Shown here: piece after piece, positions 7,227 through 15,503 of the stretch
Position numbering within the stretch: position 1 is the stretch's first letter
How the letters are laid out: each line of letters begins with the position of its first letter
Assembly (NCBI GenBank): GCA_021827705.1
Contig: JAKAUQ010000031.1
Span: 1 to 49,664, forward strand
Length of the DNA: 49,664 nt
Direction: 5' to 3'
Source: Actinomycetes bacterium
Lineage (GTDB): Bacteria > Actinomycetota > Acidimicrobiia > Acidimicrobiales > RAAP-2
The notes under the pieces: model-generated
Told to the model about the DNA's origin: nothing
The model's input: only the letters and a program-made list of their open reading frames with translations
The model's database searches: none
Program-made: the position numbers and the translations under genes

Positions 7227-7922
7227 CTAGTCGCCACCCTCGCGCTCGGGCACCCCGAAGCGGTAGCCCACGGAGCGCACCGTCTGGATCAGGTGGGCGT
7301 GCTCCTCGCCGAGCTTGGCTCGCAGCCGCCGCACGTGGACGTCCACGGTGCGCGCACCGCCGTAGTACTCGTAGCCCCACACCCGGCTGAGCAGCGTCTC
7401 GCGCGTGAAGACCCGCTGCGGGTTCGTGGCCAAGAAGCGCAGCAGCTCGTACTCCATGTACGTCAGGTCCATCACGCGGCCCGCGATCGTGGCCTGGTAG
7501 GTCTCCAGGTTCATCGCCAGGTCCCCGTGGACCACCCGGGCAGCCACGGACTCGTTGCCGGCGCGCCGCAGCCGGTGCCGCAGTCGCGTGGCCAGCTCGC
7601 TGACGTCGAAAGGTCCCACGACGAAGTCGTCGAACAGGTCCTCCCGGAACGTCAGGTCGTCGAGTTGGTAGTGGTCCACCAGCAAGATGATCGGGCCGAC
7701 CGGGGTGGAGCGGTGGCGCAGCTGGCGGCACAGGTTCATCGCCTCCGTGAAGGGGAAGCCGGCCGCGTTGATGACGGCCCCGGCGAACCCACCGGCGGGC
7801 TCGAGCGCGCTGACCTCGGCCAGGCGCCCCGTGCTGGCGACGGCCGGCGTCACGCCCGTCACCTCCAGTGCCTTGCGAATCGGTCCCTCGCAGGACGGCA
7901 CGCACAAGACGACGTCGATCAC
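7227..7922 (-). CDS. GlnR-like OmpR-family regulator with a pseudo-receiver domain
   Basis: A 231-residue OmpR/PhoB-type regulator. The N-terminal receiver fold (about 1-115) has lost its phosphorylation site: Asn52 stands where the phospho-Asp should be and the conserved Lys is replaced in FVVGPFD. The C-terminal winged-helix domain (about 135-225) is well kept, with RVWGYEYYGGARTVDVHVRR-type motifs in two pieces. Orphan receiver-defective regulators of this kind include GlnR, the actinobacterial nitrogen regulator. Coupling to glnA by a GTGA overlap (7919-7922) supports a nitrogen role. Whether it is a true GlnR orthologue is not certain. Confidence 0.75.
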   Translation of the reverse strand: MIDVVLCVPSCEGPIRKALEVTGVTPAVASTGRLAEVSALEPAGGFAGAVINAAGFPFTEAMNLCRQLRHRSTPVGPIILLVDHYQLDDLTFREDLFDDFVVGPFDVSELATRLRHRLRRAGNESVAARVVHGDLAMNLETYQATIAGRVMDLTYMEYELLRFLATNPQRVFTRETLLSRVWGYEYYGGARTVDVHVRRLRAKLGEEHAHLIQTVRSVGYRFGVPEREGGD

Positions 7923-9217
7923 AGGAGTGGCAGGTACCGTTCGAGCTCGAAGGGCGTCACCTGGCCACGGTAGGCGTCCCACTCCGCGCGCTTGTTGCGC
8001 AAGAACCACTCCACGAGGTGCTCGCCCAGGGTCTCGTGGAGCAGCGACGAGCCCTCCATCAGGTCCACGGCCTCGGCCAGTGACTGGGGCAGGCGGCCCA
8101 CCACCTCGCCCTCTCCGGGCAGCTCGTAGTCGCCCATCACGCCGCGCAGGCCCGCGGCCAGGATGACCGCGAAGGCCAGGTAGGGGTTGGCGGCCGGGTC
8201 CGGGGAGCGGTACTCCAGGCGCGTCGAGTCGATGCGGCCGGGCTTGACCGAGGGGATGCGCACCAGGGCCGCCCGGTCGAAGCGGGCCCAGTCGGCGTAC
8301 GAGGGGGCCTCCTGGCCCGGCACCAGGCGCTTGTAGGAGTTGACCCACTGGTTGGTGATCGCGGTGATCTCGGGGGCGTGGCGCACCAGGCCCGCTAGGA
8401 ACCGCGTGGCCACCGGGGACAGCCCGTAGGGGCCCTCGCCGATGAAGGCGTTCTCGTCGTCACGCCACAGCGACAGGTGGGTGTGCATGCCCGACCCCTG
8501 GGTCCACGACAGCGGCTTGGGCATGAAGCTGGCGAAGACGCCGGCCTGGCGGGCGAGCTCCTTGATCACGAAGCGCACCGACATGACCGTGTCGGCCATC
8601 GAGAGAGCGTCGGTGTAGCGCAGGTCGATCTCGTACTGGCCCGGGGCGTCCTCGTGCTGGGCGTGCTCGACGCCGATGCCCATCTCCTCGAGGATCAGGA
8701 CGCTGCGGCGGCGCAGCTGGCTGCCCGCGTCGTCGGGGGCCAGGTCGAAGTAGCTGCCGTTGTCGATGGGCTGGGGGGCGGCGTTCAGCGGTGGGTCGGT
8801 GAAGTAGAAGAACTCCACCTCGGGGGCCACGAAGAACGTGTAGCCCGCGTCGTGGGCCTCGCGCAGCACGCGGCGCAGCTGCTGGCGCGGGCAGCCCGCG
8901 AAGGGCGTCCCGTCCAGGTTGTGGATGTCGCAGAAGACGCGGGCGACCCCGTCGCCCTCGTGGTACCAGGGCAGCAACTGGAAGGTCGTCAGGTCGGGTC
9001 GGGCCAGGACGTCGGACTCGTTGGTGCGCGAGAAGCCGTCGATGGCGCTGCCGTCGAAGGTCATGCCCTGGTCGAGCGCGTCCTCGAGCTCGGCCGGGGT
9101 GACGTGGAACGCCTTGTGGCGCCCCAGCACGTCGGTGAACCACAACTGGACGAAGCGGACGCGCCGCTCCTCGACCGTCCGCAGCACGTACTGCGCCTGG
9201 CTCTGCACGCTGCTCAT
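7919..9217 (-). CDS. glnA: glutamine synthetase, type I (short, GSI-alpha-like)
   Basis: A 432-residue GSI that makes glutamine from glutamate, ammonia and ATP. Visible motifs are FDGSAIDGF at the N-terminal beta-grasp, EVEFFYF, GSGMHTHLSL (catalytic loop His), NSYKRLVPG and RSPDPAANPYLA. It is shorter than adenylylated GSI-beta enzymes and lacks the adenylylation-loop Tyr context. The family ARNRS stretch reads WARFDRAA, so part of the usual nucleotide/glutamate contact set differs and a glutamate-polyamine ligase-like specificity cannot be excluded. It lies 28 bases after glnII and overlaps the GlnR-like gene as GTGA. Confidence 0.88.
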   Translation of the reverse strand: MSSVQSQAQYVLRTVEERRVRFVQLWFTDVLGRHKAFHVTPAELEDALDQGMTFDGSAIDGFSRTNESDVLARPDLTTFQLLPWYHEGDGVARVFCDIHNLDGTPFAGCPRQQLRRVLREAHDAGYTFFVAPEVEFFYFTDPPLNAAPQPIDNGSYFDLAPDDAGSQLRRRSVLILEEMGIGVEHAQHEDAPGQYEIDLRYTDALSMADTVMSVRFVIKELARQAGVFASFMPKPLSWTQGSGMHTHLSLWRDDENAFIGEGPYGLSPVATRFLAGLVRHAPEITAITNQWVNSYKRLVPGQEAPSYADWARFDRAALVRIPSVKPGRIDSTRLEYRSPDPAANPYLAFAVILAAGLRGVMGDYELPGEGEVVGRLPQSLAEAVDLMEGSSLLHETLGEHLVEWFLRNKRAEWDAYRGQVTPFELERYLPLL

Positions 9218-9224
9218 TGTTGCA

Positions 9225-9240
9225 CCCCCACGCTCGGGGG
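9225..9240 (-). promoter_or_regulatory. hairpin between glnII and glnA covering the glnA ribosome-binding site
   Basis: CCCCC (minus strand, 9240-9236) pairs with GGGGG (9229-9225) around a 6-base loop. It begins 5 bases after the glnII stop, and its 3' arm is the only G-rich Shine-Dalgarno candidate for glnA (ATG at 9217). Folding could limit glnA translation or partly stop transcription. The function is inferred. Confidence 0.4.
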
Positions 9241-9245
9241 CCGCT

Positions 9246-10346
9246 CTAACGACGCGCGGCGACCTTCGCGCCCGTGGCGGCCCGGCTGGTCCGGGCGGGC
9301 GCGGCGGCCCGCACCGGTGTGGCGGCTCGGGCCCGGCGCGGCGCGGCCGCGGCCCCGCAGATGGTCTCGACCATCAGGCGCGCCACCACGTAGGGGTCGG
9401 CGTTGGCGTTGGGGCGACGGTCCTCCAGGTACCCGCGGCCGTCGCGGGCCACGGCCCCGGGGATGCGCACCGACGAGCCGCGGTCGGAGACCCCGTAGGA
9501 GAACGACGACCACGGCGCGGTCTCGTGGGCGCCGGTCAGGCGGTCCTTGATGCCCACGCCGTAGTTCTCGACGTGCTCGAGGGCCCGCGTGCTGAGGGCT
9601 TCGCAGCCCGCGATGATCGCGTCGAAGCCGCCGGGCGCGCGCATCTGCTTGGTCGAGAAGTTGGTGTGGGCGCCCGCACCGTTCCAGTCGCCCTGGACCG
9701 GCTTGGCGTCAAAGCTGACGTCCACGCCGTAGTCCTCGGCAATGCGCTGGAGCAGCCAGCGGGCCGTCCAGAGCTGGTCCCCGACGGCGACCGTGCTGAG
9801 GACCCCGACCTGGAACTCCCACTGGCCCATCATCACCTCGGCGTTGGTGCCCTCGATGGCCAGGCCCGCGCGCAGGCAGGCCAGCGTGTGGGCCTCGACG
9901 ATGTCGCGGCCGGGCAGCTTGGCCCCGCCCACGCCGCAGTAGTAGGGGCCCTGGGGGGCCGGGAAGCCCACGTCGGGCCACCCGTAGGGGCGGCCATCCT
10001 GGAAGAAGGTGTACTCCTGCTCGATCCCGAACATCGGCTCGAAGCTGGCGTACTTCTTGGCTGCCGCCACCGCCGCAGCCCGCGTGTTGGTGGGGTGCGC
10101 GGTGAGGTCGGCGTTGAGCACCTCGCACATGACCAGCACGTCGTTGGGCCCGCGCAGCGGATCCGGGCAGGTGAACACCGGCTGGAGCACGCAGTCCGAG
10201 AAGGAGCCCGTCGCCTGGTTGGTGCTGGACCCGTCGAAGCCCCACACCGGCGGCTTCTTGCCGTCGGGGACGATCTTGGTCTTGGAGCGCAGCCCGTGCG
10301 TGGGCTCGGCCCCGTCGATCCAGATGTACTCGGCCTGGTACGCCAC
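9246..10346 (-). CDS. glnII: glutamine synthetase, type II (GSII)
   Basis: A 366-residue eukaryotic-type glutamine synthetase. Diagnostic GSII blocks are EYIWIDG, VWGFDGSST, FGIEQEYT, GPYYCGVG, WEFQVG and GAGAHTNFST, with RGSSVRIP in the active site. It assimilates ammonium and in actinobacteria is often induced under nitrogen limitation. GTG at 10346 follows GGAGGAG at 6 bases. The last 30 residues (337-366) are an Ala/Arg/Pro-rich tail unlike the compact GSII C-terminus; it resembles the basic tails of nucleic-acid-binding proteins. First gene of the glnII-glnA-regulator operon, divergent from nadE. Confidence 0.92.
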   Translation of the reverse strand: MAYQAEYIWIDGAEPTHGLRSKTKIVPDGKKPPVWGFDGSSTNQATGSFSDCVLQPVFTCPDPLRGPNDVLVMCEVLNADLTAHPTNTRAAAVAAAKKYASFEPMFGIEQEYTFFQDGRPYGWPDVGFPAPQGPYYCGVGGAKLPGRDIVEAHTLACLRAGLAIEGTNAEVMMGQWEFQVGVLSTVAVGDQLWTARWLLQRIAEDYGVDVSFDAKPVQGDWNGAGAHTNFSTKQMRAPGGFDAIIAGCEALSTRALEHVENYGVGIKDRLTGAHETAPWSSFSYGVSDRGSSVRIPGAVARDGRGYLEDRRPNANADPYVVARLMVETICGAAAAPRRARAATPVRAAAPARTSRAATGAKVAARR

Positions 10347-10431
10347 CTCGGCTCCTCCAGTGCTGACGTCGGTCGCGCCGCTCGCGACCCCTCAAGTCTG
10401 GCGGTCGCGCGCGGTCCGCGCGCCGCGTTGT

Positions 10432-10449
10432 GTTAACCCCGTGTGAAAC
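10432..10449. promoter_or_regulatory. possible GlnR-type operator between glnII and nadE
   Basis: GTTAAC (10432-10437) and GTGAAAC (10443-10449) are the only A/T-rich words in this 154-base intergenic region. They resemble the gTnAC and GaAAC half-sites of GlnR boxes, but the spacing is one base longer than the published pattern. Tentative. Confidence 0.3.
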
Positions 10450-10488
10450 TCGTCCGGTCCGGTTCTGGGGGCCCCGAGGCTGCACCGG

Positions 10489-10494
10489 TAGGCT
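10489..10494 (+). promoter_or_regulatory. -10 box of nadE (leaderless)
   Basis: TAGGCT lies 6 bases before the GTG at 10501, with no ribosome-binding site. Confidence 0.5.
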
Positions 10495-10500
10495 GCGCTC

Positions 10501-12237
10501 GTGCCGGTGGTCCGCCTCGCACTTGCCCAGATGAACGCGGTGGTCGGGGGCCTGGCCGACAACGTCGCCACGATCGCCCGCCTGCGCGCGGCCGCCGCGG
10601 CCGCCGGCGCCGACCTGGTGGTGACGCCGGAGCTGGCCCTCGTGGGCTACCCGCCCGAGGACCTCTTGCTGAAGGAGGGGTTCATCGAGGCGGCCCGCGC
10701 GGCCCTGGCCGTCGTGGCCAGCGGGAGCGGGCCCGCCACCCTGGTCGGGACGGTCCTGCCCGAGGGCCGCGGGGTGGAGCTGGCCGCCTCGGGCGACAGC
10801 CGGGACGTGCCCGAGGGGCCCGACCACCCGCGGGTGGCCAACGCCCTGGTCGCGGTGGACCGCGGCGACGAGGTGGCCACGGCCACCAAGCGCCTCCTGC
10901 CCAACTACGACGTCTTCGACGAGCGGCGCTACTTCCGCCGCGGCGTGGGCCCCCACGCCATCGTCAACGTCCGCGGCGTCGCGGTCGGCCTGCTGATCTG
11001 CGAGGACGTGTGGGCCGCGAGCGGGCCGGCCGCCGAGCTGGTGGCTCAGGGCGCGACGCTGCTGGTCGTCGCCAACGCCTCGCCCTTCGCGCGCGGGCGG
11101 CGGGTGGAGCGCGAGCGCATGCTGGTCGAGCGCGCGCGGGAGATCGGCTGCCCCCTCGCGTACGTGAACCTGGTGGGTGGTCAAGACGAGCTGGTCTTTG
11201 ACGGCCAGAGCGTGGTCGTTGACGCCCGCGGCGAGGTGCTGGCGCGCGCCGCGGCCTTCGACGAGGCCCTGGTGATCGTCGACGTCGAGGCGGCGGCCTC
11301 CCCGGTCGGTGTGCCGGTCGCGACTGCGGGACCCGCGCCCGTGCCGCGGCGGGGGCTGATCGCCGAGCCGGCCGACGACGTTGCCGAGATCTACCAGGCC
11401 CTGGTGGTGGGGACGCGGGACTACCTGCGCAAGAATGGCTTCCGCTCTGTCGTCTTGGGCATGTCAGGCGGGATCGACTCGTCGCTGGTGGCCACGATCG
11501 CCGTCGACGCGGTCGGTGCCGCGGCGGTGCGCGGGGTGGCGCTGCCGAGCCGCTACTCCTCGCCGGGATCCCTGAGCGATGCCGCCGAGGTCGCCCAGCG
11601 CCTGGACATCGACCTGGCGGTGGTGGAGATCGAGCCCGTGCACGCGGCCCTGGCCGGCGTGCTGGCGCCACTGCTCGAGGGCGAGCCAACCGGCCTGACC
11701 GACGAGAACCTCCAGTCCCGGATCCGGGGCGTGATCTTGATGGCGCTGTCCAATGCCACGGGGGCCATCGTGCTCACGACCGGGAACAAGTCCGAGATGG
11801 CCACGGGGTACTCGACGCTGTACGGCGACTCGGCGGGCGGGTTCGCGGTGATCAAGGACGTGCCCAAGACCCTGGTCTACGAGCTGTGCCGCCACCGCAA
11901 CGCGCGCGCCCGGCGCGACGGCGACCCCGAGCCGATCCCCGACTCCGTGCTCGACAAGGCCCCCTCGGCCGAGTTGCGCCCGGACCAGCGCGACGACCAG
12001 TCCCTGCCCCCCTACGAGGAGCTCGACCCGCTGCTGGAGCTCTACGTCGAGCGCGACTTCACGGCCGAGGCGATGGTGGCCCTCGGCTACGACCCCGAGC
12101 TGGTGGTGCGGATCGTGCGGCTGGTCGACTCCAGCGAGTACAAGCGCCGCCAGTCACCCCCCGGCGTGCGCATCACGTCCAAGGCCTTCGGCCGGGACCG
12201 GCGCATGCCGATCACCAACGGGTTCCGCCCCGCGTGA
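10501..12237 (+). CDS. nadE: glutamine-dependent NAD+ synthetase
   Basis: A 578-residue two-domain enzyme that makes NAD from nicotinate adenine dinucleotide, ATP and glutamine. The N-terminal nitrilase-type glutaminase domain has the triad E44, K130 and C167 (LICEDVW). The C-terminal synthetase domain has the PP-loop SGGIDSS (322-328) and the TTGNKSEMATGYSTLYGD block. The GTG start is supported by the -10 box 6 bases upstream, and the N-terminus begins directly at the first nitrilase strand. It consumes glutamine and is divergent from two glutamine synthetase genes, which may be functional or coincidental. Confidence 0.95.
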   Translation: MPVVRLALAQMNAVVGGLADNVATIARLRAAAAAAGADLVVTPELALVGYPPEDLLLKEGFIEAARAALAVVASGSGPATLVGTVLPEGRGVELAASGDSRDVPEGPDHPRVANALVAVDRGDEVATATKRLLPNYDVFDERRYFRRGVGPHAIVNVRGVAVGLLICEDVWAASGPAAELVAQGATLLVVANASPFARGRRVERERMLVERAREIGCPLAYVNLVGGQDELVFDGQSVVVDARGEVLARAAAFDEALVIVDVEAAASPVGVPVATAGPAPVPRRGLIAEPADDVAEIYQALVVGTRDYLRKNGFRSVVLGMSGGIDSSLVATIAVDAVGAAAVRGVALPSRYSSPGSLSDAAEVAQRLDIDLAVVEIEPVHAALAGVLAPLLEGEPTGLTDENLQSRIRGVILMALSNATGAIVLTTGNKSEMATGYSTLYGDSAGGFAVIKDVPKTLVYELCRHRNARARRDGDPEPIPDSVLDKAPSAELRPDQRDDQSLPPYEELDPLLELYVERDFTAEAMVALGYDPELVVRIVRLVDSSEYKRRQSPPGVRITSKAFGRDRRMPITNGFRPA

Positions 12238-12264
12238 GGTGCTCGGGTGGGGGTGCGAGTCCGG

Positions 12265-12270
12265 TAGGCT
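12265..12270 (+). promoter_or_regulatory. -10 box of the sigma-factor gene
   Basis: TAGGCT followed by AAA places the transcript start near 12277. That leaves a leader of about 90 bases before the ATG at 12366, unusually long for this window. No convincing -35 is seen. Confidence 0.45.
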
Positions 12271-12365
12271 AAAGGGCCCGCTGGAGCGGTAGTCGGCGGT
12301 GCTGCCCGCAGGTTGCGCGCCTCCGTATAACCAAGATGTCTGGTGGGAACCTCGGGAAGGAAACC

Positions 12366-13319
12366 ATGGCCAAGGATCGCGTCGACCGCGACGATGAGGA
12401 CCTCGTCCGCCTGTATCTCTCGGACATCGGGCAGTACGCCCTGCTGACCAAGGACGATGAGGTCCAGCTGGCCCAGCTCATCGAGGAGGGGCGCGAGGCC
12501 CGCGGCGAGCTCGAGGCCGCCGAGGCCGACAAGAAGATCAAGGTGGCCCCCGCGCGGCGCCAGGCGCTGCGGCGCACCATTCACCGCGGCGAGCAGGCCG
12601 AGCGCGACTTCGTCCAGTCCAACCTGCGCCTGGTCGTGTCGATCGCCAAGAAGTACCAGGCCTCCGGGCTGCCGCTGCTGGACCTGATCCAGGAGGGCAA
12701 CCTGGGCCTGATGCACGCGGTCGAGAAGTTCGACTGGCGCAAGGGCTTCAAGTTCTCGACCTACGCCACCTGGTGGATTCGCCAGGCGATCACTCGCGGC
12801 ATCGCCAACACCGGGCGCACCATCCGCCTCCCGGTGCACGCGGGCGACACGCTGGCGCGCGTGCAGAAGGCCCAGTCGCGCCTGGAGCTCAAGTTCGGGC
12901 GGCCGCCCACCATCAAGGAGCTGTGCGACGAGTGCGAGATGCCCGAGGACAAGCTCATCGAGGCGCTGCGCTTCCGCTCCGAGCCGATCTCGCTGTCCGA
13001 GCCGCTGCGCGAGGATGGGGACGCCGAGCTCGGTGACGTCGTCGAGGACCGCTCGGCCGAGTCGCCCTTCGACGTGGCCGCCGTCAAGATGATGCCCGAG
13101 GCCATCGAGAAGCTTCTGGAGCCCCTCGACGACCGTGAGCGCAAGATCCTGCGCATGCGCTTCGGCCTGGATGGCGCCGGCGAGATCCGCACCTTAGAAG
13201 ACGTGGGCGCCGAGATGAACCTGACCCGTGAGCGCATCCGCCAGATCGAGGCCCGCGCCATGAGCAAGCTGCGCCACCCGTCCTCGGACACCGGGGCGCG
13301 TGACCTGCTGACGCTGTAG
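12366..13319 (+). CDS. RNA polymerase sigma-70 factor, group 1/2 (HrdB/SigB-like)
   Basis: A 317-residue sigma factor with region 1.2 (DEDLVRLYLSDIGQYALL, about 11-28), complete region 2 (NLRLVVSIAKKY, DLIQEGNLGLMHAVEKFDWRKG, YATWWIRQAI), region 3 (TIKELCDECEM) and region 4.2 (LTRERIRQIEARAMSKLR). Region 1.1 is absent, so it is either a short principal sigma or a SigB/HrdD-type group 2 factor that recognises similar -10 boxes. The ATG at 12366 follows GGAAGGAA, which supports it over the in-frame ATG at 12336. It stands alone, with a leader of about 90 bases. Its stop is 6 bases from the end of the convergent HAD gene. Confidence 0.92.
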   Translation: MAKDRVDRDDEDLVRLYLSDIGQYALLTKDDEVQLAQLIEEGREARGELEAAEADKKIKVAPARRQALRRTIHRGEQAERDFVQSNLRLVVSIAKKYQASGLPLLDLIQEGNLGLMHAVEKFDWRKGFKFSTYATWWIRQAITRGIANTGRTIRLPVHAGDTLARVQKAQSRLELKFGRPPTIKELCDECEMPEDKLIEALRFRSEPISLSEPLREDGDAELGDVVEDRSAESPFDVAAVKMMPEAIEKLLEPLDDRERKILRMRFGLDGAGEIRTLEDVGAEMNLTRERIRQIEARAMSKLRHPSSDTGARDLLTL

Positions 13320-13325
13320 GCCCCG

Positions 13326-14093
13326 CTAGGGCCGGCGCGCCCGCGAACGGCCCAGCACGGCCGCCAGGCCCAAGATGACCACGCTGACCAGGTACGGCGT
13401 GCGTGAGCGCGAGCCGCTCGCGGCGCGCACCGGGTGCGTGAAGCTCAGGATCGGCCACTGGCGGTCGTGGGCCAGGCGGGTGAGGGCCCGGTCAGGATTG
13501 ACCGCGTAGGCGTGCCCGACGGCCTCGAGCATCGGGGCGTCGGTCTCGGAGTCCGAGTAGGCGAAGGACTCGGCCAGGTCGATCCCGCGGCGCTGGGCCA
13601 GCTCGACGATGGCCACGACCTTGTTGGCGCCCTGGTTGAAGAACTCCATCTCGCCGGTGAACTTGCCCTCCTCGTCGATCCGGGCCCGTGAGGCGATGGC
13701 CCCGGTGATGTTGAGGAGGGCGGCGAAGGGCTCGACGATCTCGTTGGGCGAGCTCGACACCAGCCACACCTCGTCGCCCCGGCTGCGGTGGTAGTCGATG
13801 AGGGCGCGAGCCTCGGCGTAGACGAGGGGCTCGATCACCTCGTTAAGGGTGGAGGCGACCAGCTCGCGCACCTCGTCGCTGTCCCAGCCGCGCGTCACCT
13901 TGAGCACGGCCCGGCTCATCTTGGCCAGGCGGTCCTCGTCGGCCCCGAAGCGCAAGAACAGCATCTGGGTGACGACGGCCCGCACCAGGGTGCGCCGGTG
14001 CAGCAGGCCCCGAGCGTGGAGCTGGGGGCCCAGTGCGACCAGGGAGGACTTGGCGATCACCGTCTTGTCCAGGTCGAAGAAGGCCGCCCTCAC
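13326..14093 (-). CDS. HAD-IB family phosphatase with C-terminal membrane segment
   Basis: A 255-residue HAD-superfamily hydrolase of the SerB-like subfamily IB. Motif I is FFDLDKT (6-12), motif II is in WLVSSSP, the motif III Lys is in GANKVV and motif IV is YSDSETDAPML. The last 25 residues form a hydrophobic helix with a basic end (about 232-255), suggesting membrane attachment. Family members dephosphorylate serine phosphate or lipid-linked phosphates; the anchor favours a membrane substrate, which is inference. GTG at 14093 lies 6 bases after a TAGCAT box. Confidence 0.85.
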   Translation of the reverse strand: MRAAFFDLDKTVIAKSSLVALGPQLHARGLLHRRTLVRAVVTQMLFLRFGADEDRLAKMSRAVLKVTRGWDSDEVRELVASTLNEVIEPLVYAEARALIDYHRSRGDEVWLVSSSPNEIVEPFAALLNITGAIASRARIDEEGKFTGEMEFFNQGANKVVAIVELAQRRGIDLAESFAYSDSETDAPMLEAVGHAYAVNPDRALTRLAHDRQWPILSFTHPVRAASGSRSRTPYLVSVVILGLAAVLGRSRARRP

Positions 14094-14099
14094 GGCCCC

Positions 14100-14105
14100 A
14101 TGCTA
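14100..14105 (-). promoter_or_regulatory. -10 box of the HAD gene (leaderless)
   Basis: TAGCAT on the minus strand, 6 bases before the GTG at 14093. It lies in the 22 bases after the second trkA stop. Confidence 0.45.
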
Positions 14106-14115
14106 CGGCTGGGTC

Positions 14116-14784
14116 CTAGCCGATGAAGGGCTCGGCTCCGTCCTCGGCCGCCTCGGCGCGGGCCAGCAGGATCACGTGATCGTGCTCGTAGAAGCGCATC
14201 GAGGGCGTGGGCGTGAGGGGCTGGTCGTTGCGCACCACCGCGACGACGCGCACGGTGTCGCTCAGGCGCAGGTCGTCCAGGGTGACCTCGCTGGCCACCG
14301 CGGGCGAGTCCGAGGCCAGCGTCACCTCCATGAGGCGCATGCGCCCGTCGGCCAGGTCCAGGAGGTTGATCATCGCGCCCACCTCGACGGCCTCGTCGAC
14401 CAGGGACGTGATCAGGGCGGGCGTCGACACCGACACGTCGACACCCCAGCTCTCGTTGAAGAGCCAGGCGTTGCGCGAGTTGTTGATGCGCGCGATCACC
14501 CGGGGCACCCCGAACTCCTGCTTGGACAGCCAGCTGACCACGAGGTTGTCCTCGTCGTCCCCGGTGGCCGCGATCACCACGTCCGCGTGGCGCAGGTCGG
14601 CGGCCACCAGCGACGAGTACTCGCAGGCGTCGGCCGCCATCACGTTGACGCCCAGCAGCAGCGTCTTGAGGCGCTCGGCGACCGTCGTGACCTGCTCGAG
14701 CAGGGTCACCTCGTGGTGCCGGTCCAGGAGGTCGAGGGCGATCGCCGTGCCCACCGAGCCACCGCCGGCGATGACCACTCTCAC
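14116..14784 (-). CDS. TrkA-type potassium channel/transporter regulator (second copy)
   Basis: A 222-residue RCK protein. It begins with a Rossmann NAD-binding motif (GGGSVGTAIA, residues 6-15) and has an RCK_N domain to about residue 140 and an RCK_C domain after it. Such subunits bind NAD(H) or nucleotides and gate K+ uptake. It overlaps the first trkA gene as GTGA, so the two are made together and may form a heteromer. No TrkH/KtrB pore gene lies nearby; the divergent KimA-like permease is the plausible partner. Confidence 0.85.
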   Translation of the reverse strand: MRVVIAGGGSVGTAIALDLLDRHHEVTLLEQVTTVAERLKTLLLGVNVMAADACEYSSLVAADLRHADVVIAATGDDEDNLVVSWLSKQEFGVPRVIARINNSRNAWLFNESWGVDVSVSTPALITSLVDEAVEVGAMINLLDLADGRMRLMEVTLASDSPAVASEVTLDDLRLSDTVRVVAVVRNDQPLTPTPSMRFYEHDHVILLARAEAAEDGAEPFIG

Positions 14785-15443
14785 GGGATCCTCCGCTGCA
14801 GCAGGGCATCGAGCAGGTCGAGGCCCTCCGAGGTGACCAGGAACTCCAGCGTGTCGTCCTCTTGGGCGAAGAGCCCCTCGACGTCGATGCGACCCGAGCC
14901 GCCGCGAACCAGGCCCACGACGCGCACCTGGTCGCCCCGGTTGAACTCGCTGAGGGGCCGGCCAGCCAGGGCGTCGGGCACGATGCGCTCCACCAGGTGC
15001 AGCGTGCCCGCGCCGTCGGACCACTCGATGGAGTCGTCCGAGGGCAGCAGCCAGCGCCGCACCTGCTGGGTCGTCCAGCGCGACGTCGCCACCGTGGGGA
15101 TCCCGAGCTTCAGGTAGATCTCGGCGCGCTGGGGGTCGTAGATGCGGGCGACCACGTTCTTGATGCCGTAGGTGTCCCGCGCGATGCGCGCGCACAGGAT
15201 GTTGGTGTTGTCCCCGCTGGTCACCGCGGCCAGCGCGTCGGCGTGGCGGGCCTCGGCCTTGAAGAGGATGTCACGGTCGAAACCCGACCCCACGAGGGTC
15301 TTGCCGTGGTAGCGGGTCAGCCGGCGCAACGCGTCGCGGTTCTTGTCGACGATGACGACGGAGTGGCCCGCGTCGGCCAGCCCCATGGCCAACTCGGACC
15401 CCACACGGCCGCAGCCGACCACGATGACGTGCACGGCGACCAT
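14781..15443 (-). CDS. TrkA-type potassium channel/transporter regulator (first copy)
   Basis: A 220-residue RCK protein with GCGRVGSELA (about residues 9-18), the Asp of VIVDKNRD that binds the ribose, an RCK_N domain, and an RCK_C domain in the last 80 residues. It is the upstream member of a two-gene TrkA unit; paired trkA genes beside an APC-type permease are common in actinobacteria. ATG at 15443 was chosen as the first start after the divergent promoter region, but no clear ribosome-binding site precedes it. Confidence 0.85.
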   Translation of the reverse strand: MVAVHVIVVGCGRVGSELAMGLADAGHSVVIVDKNRDALRRLTRYHGKTLVGSGFDRDILFKAEARHADALAAVTSGDNTNILCARIARDTYGIKNVVARIYDPQRAEIYLKLGIPTVATSRWTTQQVRRWLLPSDDSIEWSDGAGTLHLVERIVPDALAGRPLSEFNRGDQVRVVGLVRGGSGRIDVEGLFAQEDDTLEFLVTSEGLDLLDALLQRRIP

Positions 15444-15490
15444 CAGACCACACGGCCCACGCGAGCCGCAACTGGGCTGGCGCGGTCGCT

Positions 15491-15496
15491 TAGTGT
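15491..15496 (+). promoter_or_regulatory. -10 box of the KimA-like gene (leaderless)
   Basis: TAGTGT ends 7 bases before the GTG at 15504. Confidence 0.5.
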
Positions 15497-15503
15497 ACTG
15501 CTG

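Noticed and set aside
7923-8348. N-terminal extension of the GlnR-like regulator
   Set aside because: The extension is out of frame inside glnA. The receiver fold begins at GTG 7922, which overlaps the glnA stop.
14862-15503. Upstream extension of the KimA-like gene
   Set aside because: It is antisense to the trkA gene. A promoter box and GTG start at 15504 explain the true N-terminus.
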